A DNA stretch of 64,000 nt from an uncultured Prevotellaceae bacterium (GCA_947307015.1 CAMZHV010000008.1:1-64000); one strand, 5' to 3'. Positions 25,520 to 34,965 are shown, numbered from the stretch's first letter. The notes: generated from the sequence alone by a model not told the origin. A program made the numbers and translations.

Positions 25520-26755
25520 CTGTCCCGGCATCTTGCCGTCCATCGCATCAATGAGGACGCGGAGGAGGTCATCGGTGGGACGTGAGAGTTTCATGTTGCC
25601 TACCATGGTCATGGGCTGACGCTTGCCTGTTGCTATCTCATCGAGGCGCTGGCGGAGGAGAGCTTTCATCTCTTCCTTACCCTTAGCATCGGCATCGGGA
25701 CCTGAGAAGGGACGCACCCAGCGAGCCAACTGCATGTCGTCGGCATCGAGTGCTGGATTGGCGAGGTACTGCTTGACATAAGCGATGTAGGCTTTGAAGT
25801 CCTTCTGCTTTTCAGCTAACGTGATGAGTGTGGTGAGACGGTAGTGATCGGCATTGGCGATGTTGAGCTGATCGAGGAGTGCGCTAAAGCGGTCGTAAGA
25901 TTGTTGGTCGAGCGTAGCCGTACCGTCAGCCTCGTTGATGAGTTGTCGCTGGTAGCCGTTGAGGACGTTCTGAATTTTCATTTCTACAGGCATGGCACCA
26001 ATGGCTTCCTTGAGCGCCTCGGGATGCTGGGCAGTGTAGATGAAAGATTTGGCAAAGGGATTGGTTATGTTGCGGAAGAAGATCATGCGGAGTGTGGAGT
26101 CGGCAGCGAAAGATTCCTCTTTGCCGTCGAGGATTGCCTCGGCGACGGTGTTGGCCTCATCGCCTTTGTATGCTGCTGTGAGTGAGGCGAGATAATCCTG
26201 CAAGAACTTGGGGTTGCGTTCGCCGTTGTCAAAGCGTGCCTTGAAAGCCGCAGAAGCGTCATCCTTGCCCTTCTCCTCGAGCACTTTGAGGAAGTCGCCA
26301 GCAGCATGATAGCCGAGGAAACGGCTGATCTCCTGTGCGTCGGCGTTGAAGATAACGAAGGTGGGGTAGGCCTGAATCTGTAGCTTCTTGGCTAAGGGAG
26401 CTCCGTAGGCACTTTCCATGTCAATCTTGATATTGACAAACTTGGGGTTCATGACCGCACCGACCTCAGCCAGTGGGAACACCTCCTTGGACATCTTCTT
26501 GCAGGGGCCGCACCACTGGGTATAGCAGTCGAGGAAGATGAGCTTGTTCTCAGCCTTCGCCTTGACAGAAGCTTGTTCGAGGGTCGTGCCATCGGGCTCG
26601 AAGACAACCTGTGAATAGGCAAAGAGCGGGAGCATAAAGAGCAACAGAACCACCCCCCTGCTCATTCCAAGCCTCACCCCTAACCCCTCTCCAAAGGGCG
26701 AGGGGAACTTTTGGGAGGGAGTAAAATGTTTTGCAAATAGTTTTCTCATAATCAA
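25517..26755 (-). CDS. Periplasmic thioredoxin-fold protein
   Basis: A thioredoxin domain at residues ~50-155 has the redox motif WCGPCKK and cis-Pro loop QAYPTFVIF. A ~230-residue helical C-terminal region of tetratricopeptide-like character follows. The signal peptide is unusual: MIMRKLFAKHFTPSQK is followed by PSPFGEGLGVRLG from a type-B palindromic element, and only then by the hydrophobic segment GVVLLLFMLPLFAYSQ. Without the insert it would be a normal signal sequence. In SusC/SusD loci with DUF4843 and PKD-like lipoproteins such a protein often closes the operon; the redox partner is unknown. Confidence 0.82.
   Translation of the reverse strand: MIMRKLFAKHFTPSQKFPSPFGEGLGVRLGMSRGVVLLLFMLPLFAYSQVVFEPDGTTLEQASVKAKAENKLIFLDCYTQWCGPCKKMSKEVFPLAEVGAVMNPKFVNIKIDMESAYGAPLAKKLQIQAYPTFVIFNADAQEISRFLGYHAAGDFLKVLEEKGKDDASAAFKARFDNGERNPKFLQDYLASLTAAYKGDEANTVAEAILDGKEESFAADSTLRMIFFRNITNPFAKSFIYTAQHPEALKEAIGAMPVEMKIQNVLNGYQRQLINEADGTATLDQQSYDRFSALLDQLNIANADHYRLTTLITLAEKQKDFKAYIAYVKQYLANPALDADDMQLARWVRPFSGPDADAKGKEEMKALLRQRLDEIATGKRQPMTMVGNMKLSRPTDDLLRVLIDAMDGKMPGQ
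26647..26721. repeat. Type-B palindromic element in a signal peptide coding region
   Basis: AACCACCCCCCTG is followed by GCCTCACCCCTAACCCCTCTCC, a short loop and GGGCGAGGGG, then GGGAGGG. It is in frame and encodes PSPFGEGLGVRLG. Confidence 0.85.
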
Positions 26756-26820
26756 AATGTATTATTATTGGATTCTTCTTATTAATTATGATGGAATAAT
26801 ATTGATTTGGTTTAATACTT

Positions 26821-28443
26821 CTATTTCATTGAGAACTTCCAAGCCATATCCTTGACACGTCCAGGGATGACATAGTCATAAGATGAGGTGCGGTCGAGGT
26901 CGCCACTCGCGGTGTTGATGCGGTATTCATAGAGATGTCCTTCGTGGCGCAGTTCGCTCCATGTGGCGATGTGAACGAGTTCGTCGCACGAAGGCATCAT
27001 GGCCGTGGAATAGACCGTGTTGTAATACTTTTGAATCCGCACGCTGGTGACCTCCTCATCAGCCGATGGAGCTTCCCAAGCAACGGTGGCCGGGAGTCCG
27101 CTGTCGTAGGCATAGAGATAAACTTTGGAGCCAGCACCGTAGTAAACGAAGCTTCCGACATTGCTGGCTGCTAACGTTGTGGCCTCGGCGACTGCGGGAC
27201 AAAGCGTGGTCATGTCGTAGAGGGCGACACCAATATGGCTGTCCTCGGGCGTGGTGGTAGAGAAGTTGGCCACGGCGAGCTTACGCTCTGTTCCACGGCT
27301 CATTAGCAGATAATCGTAAGGCTGTAGACGTTGTTGTCCAACGCCCCAATCACCCATGAGCAGCTGCATACCCGTGTTGTTTACGTCGAAGGCGGCAGTA
27401 CTGGACTGTATGCCAAACGCCTCCAGTTGAGCACGTTCGTATGCGGCATAACGGAAACATTGATGCGTTTGATCGTAGACGACGATACCATAGTTCAACT
27501 GGTTGGGTAGCTCGGCATTCCAAGGTGCCAGTTCGCCTACACCATCGTCGAACTTAGCGATGCCAAAGCGTGATTCGCGTTCGCCCGAAGCGCTATTGAA
27601 ATAGGTGTTGGTGTATATTTTATTGTCATTGATAAGCACCTCAGAGCACTGGCCTGACACGCCGCCATTGCCATGGTGGCTGTACCACGTAGGTGCCATG
27701 CGCTCAGGCGCTTCGTTGAAGAAGTTGTTGAAAGCCATAGCTTGCTCAATGGCGATATCGGTGACGCCGACAAGGGTGTAGTCCGTGCATAGGCCGACAT
27801 AGTTGTTGGCTCCCAACGACATGGCGATGTCGAAGCAGCGGATGGGGCGTCCTTGCAGTGGCGCGCCGTTGGTGAGCTCGTAGAGGTTCGTGTATGCACG
27901 GTCGACGGTGACATTGCTCTTTGTCCAAGGATTGAAGATAAGTGCCAGATCAGAGAAACCTGGGCGGTCGGCACGCTCGTAGAAAACCATCCATCCGCCG
28001 TCGAAGGCTTCACTGACTGTCACGCCAACGCGAAAGAATTGACGTATGCCGTCACGCTGGTTGGTGACGACGAGTTGCACGAGGTAGTTGCCGCCAGTGC
28101 GCATGATGGGTGTCTTGAGGTGGCGCTCGTGGCCAAGGGTGTCAATGATGGTGCTCATGCCGGCAGCTGTGGCTGCGCTGTAGATAGTCCACTGGTAGGA
28201 CAGGGGTGCCGCAGCGTCGTTGTCCACCTGCTGTCCGTTGAAATAGATGTGGGGCGAGAGCTCGAGGGTGTCGAAGCGCTGGATGGCATAGTTGGCCTGC
28301 ATTCCCGTCCCCGTTGTGTCAATCACCACTTCGTCGAGGTCGTGGTAGGTGTAGTTGCCGAGGTCGGAATAACATGAACCCATCGCCATCGCGATGACGA
28401 TGGCTATTGGATAAAAAATAATATATAATGTATAATTGCGCAT
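26821..28443 (-). CDS. PKD-like family lipoprotein
   Basis: The lipoprotein signal is IVIAMAMGSC with Cys at ~24. A PKD-like region near the start (LELSPHIYFNGQ, LSYQWTIYSA, RTGGNYLVQLVVTNQRDGI) is followed by a large region that may form a propeller (FDGGWMVFYERADRPGFSDLALI and similar strands). It belongs to the PKD-like lipoprotein family found in SusC/SusD loci directly after DUF4843 genes. Probable role: surface-exposed substrate-binding or accessory component of the SusCD complex. It is 13 bp downstream of the DUF4843 gene. Confidence 0.75.
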   Translation of the reverse strand: MRNYTLYIIFYPIAIVIAMAMGSCYSDLGNYTYHDLDEVVIDTTGTGMQANYAIQRFDTLELSPHIYFNGQQVDNDAAAPLSYQWTIYSAATAAGMSTIIDTLGHERHLKTPIMRTGGNYLVQLVVTNQRDGIRQFFRVGVTVSEAFDGGWMVFYERADRPGFSDLALIFNPWTKSNVTVDRAYTNLYELTNGAPLQGRPIRCFDIAMSLGANNYVGLCTDYTLVGVTDIAIEQAMAFNNFFNEAPERMAPTWYSHHGNGGVSGQCSEVLINDNKIYTNTYFNSASGERESRFGIAKFDDGVGELAPWNAELPNQLNYGIVVYDQTHQCFRYAAYERAQLEAFGIQSSTAAFDVNNTGMQLLMGDWGVGQQRLQPYDYLLMSRGTERKLAVANFSTTTPEDSHIGVALYDMTTLCPAVAEATTLAASNVGSFVYYGAGSKVYLYAYDSGLPATVAWEAPSADEEVTSVRIQKYYNTVYSTAMMPSCDELVHIATWSELRHEGHLYEYRINTASGDLDRTSSYDYVIPGRVKDMAWKFSMK

Positions 28444-28456
28444 GGCTGTCTGAAAA

Positions 28457-29290
28457 TTAGAATGTCACCAACTCTCCATATTCATCGGTGAGCGGTGTGT
28501 CGTGGCTCTCGTTGTATTCCCTGAGTGCCTGCTGCATGACTTGCTGGAGTTGTACGGCATAAGCAGCAGAGATCGTATTTGTCTCTTTGTCGTAAGCGGG
28601 TATTGCTCCCATGCTCGAACGAATCTGGAAGTCGATGAGGCCGAGGTGCTCTATCATGAACTGGTACTTCACGCGGCTGTAGGTACCGAAATACTTGGAG
28701 ATGGGGAAGTAGATGAGCATGTCGTTGCGTGTGGGCACCGTGTCCCAGTTGTCGGGTTTGGCGAGATAGTTCTTGACGATAACGGTAAAGGCTTGATGAT
28801 CCTCTGTGCCAAGATCGAACTGCTCGCCTGACACCACGCGGAACTGCACTGAGCCGTCGCTCTCGGAGAAGAGGTTGGCATCGGGCAGCAGTTGCGTGTT
28901 GAGATGCAGGGCGTAGGTGCCGCCGATGGCTCCTGCCGGGATGACGAAATCCTCGTAACGCACGGTGGGTGCTACCACGCTGGCATCGTCGCCGAAGGCC
29001 TCGAGATGGAAAGTGCGGTCGTAGTCGACGGGCATACCCGTGATCTGTGCATAGAACGTCACGCTCCCTTCTTCGTAGGCGTAGGAGTAGTTGTAAGTTG
29101 TTGACTCATAAACCACGCCTGCCGTTGTTCCCACCCAGATGTTCAGACGCGTTTCGGTTGTGTCATAGGTTGGGACGTCGACGTGAGAGCAGGAAGTCAG
29201 CAATAACAGACCCACCCCCCAGCCCCTCCCTTGTAGGGAGGGGAGTATATACTTTTGCAGGTAATGAGCGATTCTTATTAAATGATTCAT
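28457..29290 (-). CDS. DUF4843 family lipoprotein
   Basis: A 277-residue protein with a lipoprotein cysteine at ~34 (VGLLLLTSCSH). The domain is beta-rich: RLNIWVGTTAGVVYESTTY, GSVTFYAQITGMPVDYDRTF, then PTRNDMLIYFPISKYFGTYS. This matches the DUF4843 family that sits between SusD and a PKD-like lipoprotein. The part before the hydrophobic segment, ILPSLQGRGWGV, is encoded by the palindromic element at 29209-29258. Function unknown; it is likely an outer-membrane accessory protein for the SusCD importer. Confidence 0.75.
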   Translation of the reverse strand: MNHLIRIAHYLQKYILPSLQGRGWGVGLLLLTSCSHVDVPTYDTTETRLNIWVGTTAGVVYESTTYNYSYAYEEGSVTFYAQITGMPVDYDRTFHLEAFGDDASVVAPTVRYEDFVIPAGAIGGTYALHLNTQLLPDANLFSESDGSVQFRVVSGEQFDLGTEDHQAFTVIVKNYLAKPDNWDTVPTRNDMLIYFPISKYFGTYSRVKYQFMIEHLGLIDFQIRSSMGAIPAYDKETNTISAAYAVQLQQVMQQALREYNESHDTPLTDEYGELVTF

Positions 29291-29377
29291 TATAATATAA
29301 ATAACTAATGAATGTATTCTTATTATATTATGTTCGGTAATTACTACCCTCCCTCACAGGGAGGGCGGGGGTGGGTC
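29209..29377. repeat. Bipartite palindromic unit at the SusD / DUF4843 junction
   Basis: The left element 29209-29258 (GACCCACCCCCC, hairpin CCCCTCCCttgtaGGGAGGGG) lies in the DUF4843 start. The right element 29344-29377 (CCCTCCCtcacaGGGAGGG, then GGGGGTGGGTC) ends three bases before the SusD stop. The tags face outward and the DUF4843 ATG lies between the elements. Confidence 0.85.
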
Positions 29378-29379
29378 TT

Positions 29380-30897
29380 TTACATATTACTTTCCCTTTG
29401 TGCTGCCTCAGTCTCTGTGATCGGCAGCGGGAAAGTGTAGAGCTTTTCCTCAACCATGTTCACCTCGGGATTAGTGAGGATGGTCTCGCGGTTGAGACGT
29501 TTGTATAGGAAGAAGAGCTGACCTTCGCCTAAAAACTCGCGACGATACTCGTGGATGAGTTCGAGCATAAAATCAGCAGGCATAGCTGTGAGCGCTGTCA
29601 AGTTACGTGCCACGCGCAGCTCGTTCAGCGTTGCCAAAGCGCCCTCGTTGTCGCCCTGGCGGAACTGCACCTCGCTGCGAATGAGATACATCTCCGCTAC
29701 GCGAAGCATCGGCATCTTGTAGCGATAATAGGAGGCGCTTGAACTCGGTTCATCGTACTTGCGCAGATAGCGGTTGCTGGCGTTGGCTCCTGAACCATTC
29801 TTGAAAAGGAAGGTGTAGCGATAGTCGCGCGTAGCACGGTCGAAATAGTCGAGCAGACGGTCGCGTGTCACAGCAAAGCTGTTCGTAGTACCGTCCGTAA
29901 AATAGATGTCCGCGATGTCAGCCGTCATTGTCAGGTTGTTGAGGGCAAACAGCTGCTCCGTGACCAGCGAACGATCCACGCCGTTCTGGAGATTAGTCAC
30001 CGTAGCCCACGGGAAGAGATCAGCGTTGATGACCTCAACAGCTGCCGCCAATGCCTTGTCATACTGCCCTGCCCACATATACACGCGGGCTTGTAAGCCT
30101 TTCACGGCGTAGTAGTTGAGGTGTAGCTGTCGGTTGAGAAGATAGCCGTTGTCCACGCTCTCAGAAATCTCACGACCTGTGACGATGGGGTCAGCTTCCT
30201 TGAGCAACGCTTCAGCTGCTTGTAAGTCGGCGAGCACAGCATCCGTCACCTCACGTACCGTCAACTGTGGGAAAACACGGTAGGAGAGGGCGGTGCTATA
30301 GGGAATAGATGGCTGATCAGGGTTTACGGCATAGCTGACACCGAAGCAGCGCAAAAGGTCGAAATGGAGGAAGGCGCGTAGTGCCAGGGCTTCGCCCTTG
30401 ATGACGCCATAGTTGTCACGCGAGAAAATCGTCTTGTCTTCGTCGATGTGCGCCAGCAGGTTGTTCACATTAGCAATACCGCTGTAGCTGTTCGCCCAAA
30501 TCTCGCGCAGGTAGTTGGGTGGGAGCGTGGCTTCATAATCGTACTTGGCCACATCTTCATACTGGCTCTGGCTGTAATAGTCCCACTCGCGTGCCAACAC
30601 GCCCATAAAGCCGAAGGTCAGCTCCTTGGCGTAGGTCTTCGTGGTAACCATCGAGGAATAGACGCCCGCCAACGCTTCCTTGAACCCATTTTCCTTGGCA
30701 AACAGCTCGGTGTCTTCAACTTGCGAGCGGGGCTGTACGTCGAGCCAGGAGTTACAGCTTGTCAGCGCACTAACAAGCAGAAGGAGAACAACGGACTCTC
30801 CCCCCGCCCTCCCTGTTAGGGAGGGAGCGATTACCCTTGAGTAAAAGTTTCGTATATTATGGAAGAAGTGAAATCTCATTATATTATATAATCTCAT
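29380..30897 (-). CDS. SusD-like nutrient-binding lipoprotein
   Basis: A SusD/RagB family lid protein that caps the SusC barrel and binds substrate at the cell surface. The lipoprotein Cys is in SALTSCNSWLDVQPRSQV (about residue 48). The typical helical TPR-like pattern follows (AKENGFKEALAGVYSSM, GEALALRAFLHFDLLRCFG, MLRVAEMYLIRSEVQFRQGD, then ELIHEYRREFLGEGQLFF). The n-region of the signal peptide is enlarged by APSLTGRAGGES (residues ~24-35), encoded by the 35-bp repeat arm at 30794-30828. The substrate cannot be deduced; with a thioredoxin-like protein and PKD-like lipoprotein but no CAZyme in the locus, a peptide or small glycan is possible. Confidence 0.93.
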   Translation of the reverse strand: MRLYNIMRFHFFHNIRNFYSRVIAPSLTGRAGGESVVLLLLVSALTSCNSWLDVQPRSQVEDTELFAKENGFKEALAGVYSSMVTTKTYAKELTFGFMGVLAREWDYYSQSQYEDVAKYDYEATLPPNYLREIWANSYSGIANVNNLLAHIDEDKTIFSRDNYGVIKGEALALRAFLHFDLLRCFGVSYAVNPDQPSIPYSTALSYRVFPQLTVREVTDAVLADLQAAEALLKEADPIVTGREISESVDNGYLLNRQLHLNYYAVKGLQARVYMWAGQYDKALAAAVEVINADLFPWATVTNLQNGVDRSLVTEQLFALNNLTMTADIADIYFTDGTTNSFAVTRDRLLDYFDRATRDYRYTFLFKNGSGANASNRYLRKYDEPSSSASYYRYKMPMLRVAEMYLIRSEVQFRQGDNEGALATLNELRVARNLTALTAMPADFMLELIHEYRREFLGEGQLFFLYKRLNRETILTNPEVNMVEEKLYTFPLPITETEAAQRESNM

Positions 30898-30981
30898 TAA
30901 TATGAATAATTGTCCATGAATAAATGTCCATTCTTGTTCAGTATCTGCTCCCTCCCTAACAGGGAGGGCGGGGGGAGAGTC
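30794..30981. repeat. Perfect 35-bp inverted pair (BIME-like unit) at the SusC / SusD junction
   Basis: Arm 30794-30828 (GACTCTCCCCCCGCCC... ending GGGAGC) is the exact reverse complement of arm 30947-30981. Each arm contains its own hairpin (CCCTCCCT gtt AGGGAGGG). The 118-nt centre holds the SusD start codon (30897) and a TGTCCATGAATAAATGTCC word repeat. The right arm ends nine bases before the SusC stop. Confidence 0.95.
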
Positions 30982-30990
30982 TTCTTTTTT

Positions 30991-33900
30991 TTAGAACGTA
31001 GCCGTCACTGACAGCGAGAAGGTGTGGGCATAGGGGTAGTTGAGACCGCGCTCGGCATGAATCGTGGAGAGGTGGAAAACATCGTTCATATACCCCGTCA
31101 CACGCAGGCGCTCCAGCTTGGCACGCCGCAGCCATGAGCAGTACTTGAAGTCGTAGTAGGCTGAGAGGCTCGTCATGTCGAGCATGTTGTTGCGCTGCAC
31201 GAAGCGTGTAGAGGCGTAGGTCGTCGTCGGCGTAGCAGAGATGTGCTTGTAAAGCGCCACATCACCTGGCGTATTCCATGTGTCGCTGAACACGCGACGG
31301 TCAACGTTGTACGCCACATTGACGTTCTCGACACGATCCACGAGCGTCTGATTGTAGTAGTCACCGCCCATCTGATAGCTCATCAACAGACTTAGACCGA
31401 ACCCCTTGTATTCGCCATTGAATCCGAAGCTGCCATGCACTTTGGGGTTGGAGTCGCCAGCGATGATATAATCGTCAGTAGTGTAACTGTAAGTTGTCGT
31501 ACCATCCTTCTTGAGGAACAGCTCTCGTCCTGTGGCGGGGTCAATGCCGAGCGACTGCACCGCCCAAATAACACTCATCGATTGCCCTTCCTCGTAGCGT
31601 ATGATGGGCGATGTGGTGTTTTCGGCATCTTGTTCGCGGTTGAAACTACTGAGGGCGTCACTGATTTTCGTCACCTTGTTCACATTATGGGCAATGCTAC
31701 CAGTGAGGCTCATGTACGACTGTCCCTTCTGGAAGAAACGCCAGTTGGCTGTAGCTTCTATGCCTCGGTTTTGCACGTTGCCTAAGTTTTCCATGTATGA
31801 GGTGAACCCCGTTGAAGTGGGGATGGTCATGGCGATCAGGGCGTCGCGTGTACGGCTGTCGTAGTAGTCGAAGCGCACGTTTAGGCGTTTCCACAGCCCC
31901 AAATCAAGACCTACCGTGAAGTCACCTGTCTGCTGCCATTTCAAATTGGTGTTGGGCATTCCCATGAGATAGGCACCCGAGATATTGTCATAAATGATAC
32001 TATCGTAGAACTTATACGTTGCTTTGGCCTGATAGGGCGAGAAGTTCTGGTTACCAGTGAGGCCATAAGTGACGCGGATTTTGCATAGCGTCAGCCATTT
32101 TGCAGACTCCATGAAATGTTCCTTGTGAAGGTTCCAGCCGAGACCGGCACTCCAGAAGGTGCCCCAGCGGTTGTCACTGCCGAAGACCGAAGAGCCGTTG
32201 AAACGCAGGCTGGCGTCGAAGAGATAGCGCTCGTCGTAGCTGTAGTTGGCTGCGCCCGTGAAACCCAAAGAGCGTGTCGTGGTCTCAGAACCTGACGGCT
32301 TGCCGCCTTCAGCATATTGCTTGGCGAAAGTGATGTAGTCGACGTGGTTGTTGAGGAATCCCCAGGCAGTCATGCCTTCCGTGCTACCGTTGGCGGTCTG
32401 TAGCGAGTAAGCGGCATTAGCCAGCAAGAGGTGCTTATCCCATGTATGAGAGTAATTTCCTGTTATGTCCACGCTGAGGCTGTTGTTCTCGCCGTTGCTG
32501 ATGGCATAGCTGCCGCGCTGGAAGTAGCGATCGCCCGTCCATTCGGTGAAGCGGGTGTGGTCGCCGGGATAGAAGTCCTCTCGCTTGTCGTTCTTGTGGA
32601 TATAACCCAGACGTGCCGTGAAGCGCAGGTCATCGATGGGGCGGTATTCGAGATAGAAGTTCTCCACCACCTCAGTGTACTTCGAGAAATTCTTCGTGCC
32701 AATGGTGGCGTTATAGAGCGGGTTGTAGTAGGTTAATGTGCTGCCGCTGTAGCCTGGCGATGTGAAGGTGCCTAACACTTTTTGCATATTCCCATTCTCG
32801 TCCGTGGGTGTGAAATAGGGATTTATCTTCACGTAGTCGCTGAATGTTCCATAGGGACTGTCATCGGCGCGGTTTCCGTTGACGCTGAGCGAATTGCGGA
32901 ACATCCATTGCTTGTAGCGGTAACTCAAGTTGATATTGCCAGAAAGCGTGGTGCGGTCGGACTTCTTCATCACGCCCGCCACGTTATTGTACATCAGACT
33001 GGCGGCATAGCGCATCTCTTCCGTTCCGCCTTCGATGTAGGCGGTGTGTTTGTGGCCGACGCCTGAGCGAAGGGGCTGCGAGAGCCAATAGGTGTCGACA
33101 CCACGGGCAATGTCGGCAGCTGTGCGGTTGTATTCCTCATCGAGCAACGCCTGATAATATGGTGACGTGGCCTCATAGCGCCCGGCATTGAGCTCTACCT
33201 GTAGTTTCTCTGCGGCGTTGCAGAGATCGTAAGTCGTCAGGTCAGGCACTTCAACGTTGATGTCGCCAGTGTAGGTGATGCGCAGGCGTCCAGCTTCAGG
33301 CAGGATAGTCTCGACAACGATGACGCCGTTGCTGGCCTTGGAGCCATAGATGGCTTTAGCCGCGCCGTCCTTGAGGATGGTGACGCTTTTAATGCGGTTC
33401 ATGTCGAGGTCGAATATCTGCTGTTGAGTGGCTTCGAAGCCGTCGAGGATGAATAGCGGGGCGTTGGGGTTGCCGCTGTATTCGCCCTGTAAGCCGCTGA
33501 ATGATGCCTTACCGCGAATGGTGATGTCCGACATGTAATTGGGATTGGAACCATTAATGCTGTTCATGTCTACTACGAACGATGGGTCGAGCGACTGTAT
33601 AATTTTAAGCACGTTGGAGTTGCCAACCATCTTCAGCTCTTCCTGCGAATAGGATACAGCGGAACCTGTAAAGGTAGAGGATTTATAGTCAAACAAACCT
33701 GTCACGACGACTTCTTCCATGTCGCCGCTTTCGCTGAGCACGATGACTTGATTTGTGTAGTTCTTTTTGCCGTCAAACTGTTTGGAGAAGGGCTTCATAC
33801 CCACATAAGAAAAGTCCAGCGTTACCACCTGACCTCGAGGAACACCAATGGCGAATTTACCGTCGGCATCAGCCACGGCTCCTGCCTTGGTCTCGCGGAT

Positions 33901-34152
33901 ACGGATGCTGGCACCAGGAAGCGTCTCGCCGTGCGCGTCCTGGATGACACCTGTGATAAGAAGCTCATCGACAGCTTGTCCGTTGGGGTGCTGCGGTGTA
34001 ACGCTTTGCATGGGCACGGATGTAGGTTTGTCTTGAGCATACAAAACTGAAGACCCAACAGACCCACCCCCTGCCCTCCCTATAAGGGAGGGAGCTGTTA
34101 CTTGGGCTAATGTGAGACCTATTGATAATAAAACTTTATATGTTGTCCTCAT
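30991..34152 (-). CDS. SusC-like TonB-dependent outer membrane transporter
   Basis: A SusC/RagA family barrel (1053 aa) that imports a bound ligand using TonB energy. In order: a signal sequence; an N-terminal carboxypeptidase-D-like domain (ITGVIQDAHGETLPGASIRIRE, residues ~65-140); the plug domain with EEVVVTGLFDYK, YMSDITIRGKASFSG and ATQQQIFDLDMNRIKSVTILKDGAAKAIYGSKASNGVIVVET; and a ~22-strand barrel ending FSLSVTATF. The palindromic element at 34061-34107 places APSLIGRAGGGS (residues ~20-31) between the hydrophobic core and the mature start SSVLYAQD. It starts 12 bp after the LpxH gene. Confidence 0.95.
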   Translation of the reverse strand: MRTTYKVLLSIGLTLAQVTAPSLIGRAGGGSVGSSVLYAQDKPTSVPMQSVTPQHPNGQAVDELLITGVIQDAHGETLPGASIRIRETKAGAVADADGKFAIGVPRGQVVTLDFSYVGMKPFSKQFDGKKNYTNQVIVLSESGDMEEVVVTGLFDYKSSTFTGSAVSYSQEELKMVGNSNVLKIIQSLDPSFVVDMNSINGSNPNYMSDITIRGKASFSGLQGEYSGNPNAPLFILDGFEATQQQIFDLDMNRIKSVTILKDGAAKAIYGSKASNGVIVVETILPEAGRLRITYTGDINVEVPDLTTYDLCNAAEKLQVELNAGRYEATSPYYQALLDEEYNRTAADIARGVDTYWLSQPLRSGVGHKHTAYIEGGTEEMRYAASLMYNNVAGVMKKSDRTTLSGNINLSYRYKQWMFRNSLSVNGNRADDSPYGTFSDYVKINPYFTPTDENGNMQKVLGTFTSPGYSGSTLTYYNPLYNATIGTKNFSKYTEVVENFYLEYRPIDDLRFTARLGYIHKNDKREDFYPGDHTRFTEWTGDRYFQRGSYAISNGENNSLSVDITGNYSHTWDKHLLLANAAYSLQTANGSTEGMTAWGFLNNHVDYITFAKQYAEGGKPSGSETTTRSLGFTGAANYSYDERYLFDASLRFNGSSVFGSDNRWGTFWSAGLGWNLHKEHFMESAKWLTLCKIRVTYGLTGNQNFSPYQAKATYKFYDSIIYDNISGAYLMGMPNTNLKWQQTGDFTVGLDLGLWKRLNVRFDYYDSRTRDALIAMTIPTSTGFTSYMENLGNVQNRGIEATANWRFFQKGQSYMSLTGSIAHNVNKVTKISDALSSFNREQDAENTTSPIIRYEEGQSMSVIWAVQSLGIDPATGRELFLKKDGTTTYSYTTDDYIIAGDSNPKVHGSFGFNGEYKGFGLSLLMSYQMGGDYYNQTLVDRVENVNVAYNVDRRVFSDTWNTPGDVALYKHISATPTTTYASTRFVQRNNMLDMTSLSAYYDFKYCSWLRRAKLERLRVTGYMNDVFHLSTIHAERGLNYPYAHTFSLSVTATF
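34061..34107. repeat. Type-A palindromic element in the SusC signal peptide region
   Basis: GACCCACCCCCTGCC, hairpin CCCTCCCTataAGGGAGGG and the extended tail AGCTGTTACTTGGGC. In frame; encodes AQVTAPSLIGRAGGGS. Confidence 0.9.
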
Positions 34153-34164
34153 TATATAAATCGT

Positions 34165-34929
34165 TTACGGTTCCGTTTCCCCTTCAATGTAATTTTCCAT
34201 CCAGAGCTGCTCGCCATCGAATACGGCGTAGGTGAACTGCGTGATCCAATCGCCGAGGATGAGGACGCGTGAGGTGCGGGACAGCATCAGGTCAAGCTCA
34301 ATGTGGCGATGGCCGAAAATGAAATAGTTGACATCGGGATGGCTGCGGAGGTAGTCCTTGGCGAAGAGCACCAACTGCTCCTTGTCCTCGCCAAGGTAGG
34401 CTGGGGGGGCGGCGTTCTCTTGCATCTTGCGGCTGTGTGCTGCCCACCGCAAGCCAAAATCTATGGCCCAACGGGGATGTATGGTGGAGAAGAGTATCTG
34501 AGCGACGCGATTGTGGAACAGCCAGCGCAAGAATTTGAACTTGCGGTCGGGATCACCAAGACCATCGCCGTGCGCCACGAAGAAGAGCTTGTCGGCTAAC
34601 TCTATGGTCATGGGCTTGCGATGCATTACGATGCCGCACTCTTTCTCGAGATAATCGTACGCCCAAATATCGTGGTTACCTGTGAAGAAATGCACCTCTA
34701 CGCCGAGATCGGTCAACTCGCTAATCTTGCCTAACAGGCGCGTGAAGCCCTTGGGAACGACAAACTTATATTCATACCAAAAATCAAACATATCTCCCAG
34801 CATATAGACAGCTCCAGCTTTTTCCTTAATGGTGTCGAGGAAACGGACCAAACGGCGTTCCTGAGTGCGACCGTGTTTGATGGCACGACTGCCGAGGTGA
34901 GCATCAGAGATGAAATAAATAGGCTTCAC
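34165..34929 (-). CDS. lpxH: UDP-2,3-diacylglucosamine diphosphatase (LpxH family)
   Basis: LpxH removes UMP from UDP-2,3-diacylglucosamine in lipid A synthesis, acting at the inner membrane. The 254-residue calcineurin-like phosphoesterase shows all metal-binding motifs: SDAHLGS (residue ~8), GDMFDFW, GNHDIW, HGDG and GHRH. Bacteroidota enzymes of this type are somewhat diverged from E. coli LpxH; the lipid A role is the family expectation. Neighbours: a MIP18-type gene upstream and susC downstream, same strand. Confidence 0.88.
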   Translation of the reverse strand: MKPIYFISDAHLGSRAIKHGRTQERRLVRFLDTIKEKAGAVYMLGDMFDFWYEYKFVVPKGFTRLLGKISELTDLGVEVHFFTGNHDIWAYDYLEKECGIVMHRKPMTIELADKLFFVAHGDGLGDPDRKFKFLRWLFHNRVAQILFSTIHPRWAIDFGLRWAAHSRKMQENAAPPAYLGEDKEQLVLFAKDYLRSHPDVNYFIFGHRHIELDLMLSRTSRVLILGDWITQFTYAVFDGEQLWMENYIEGETEP

Positions 34930-34965
34930 GATTTGACAATTTTACGATTTGACAATTTTACTTGC

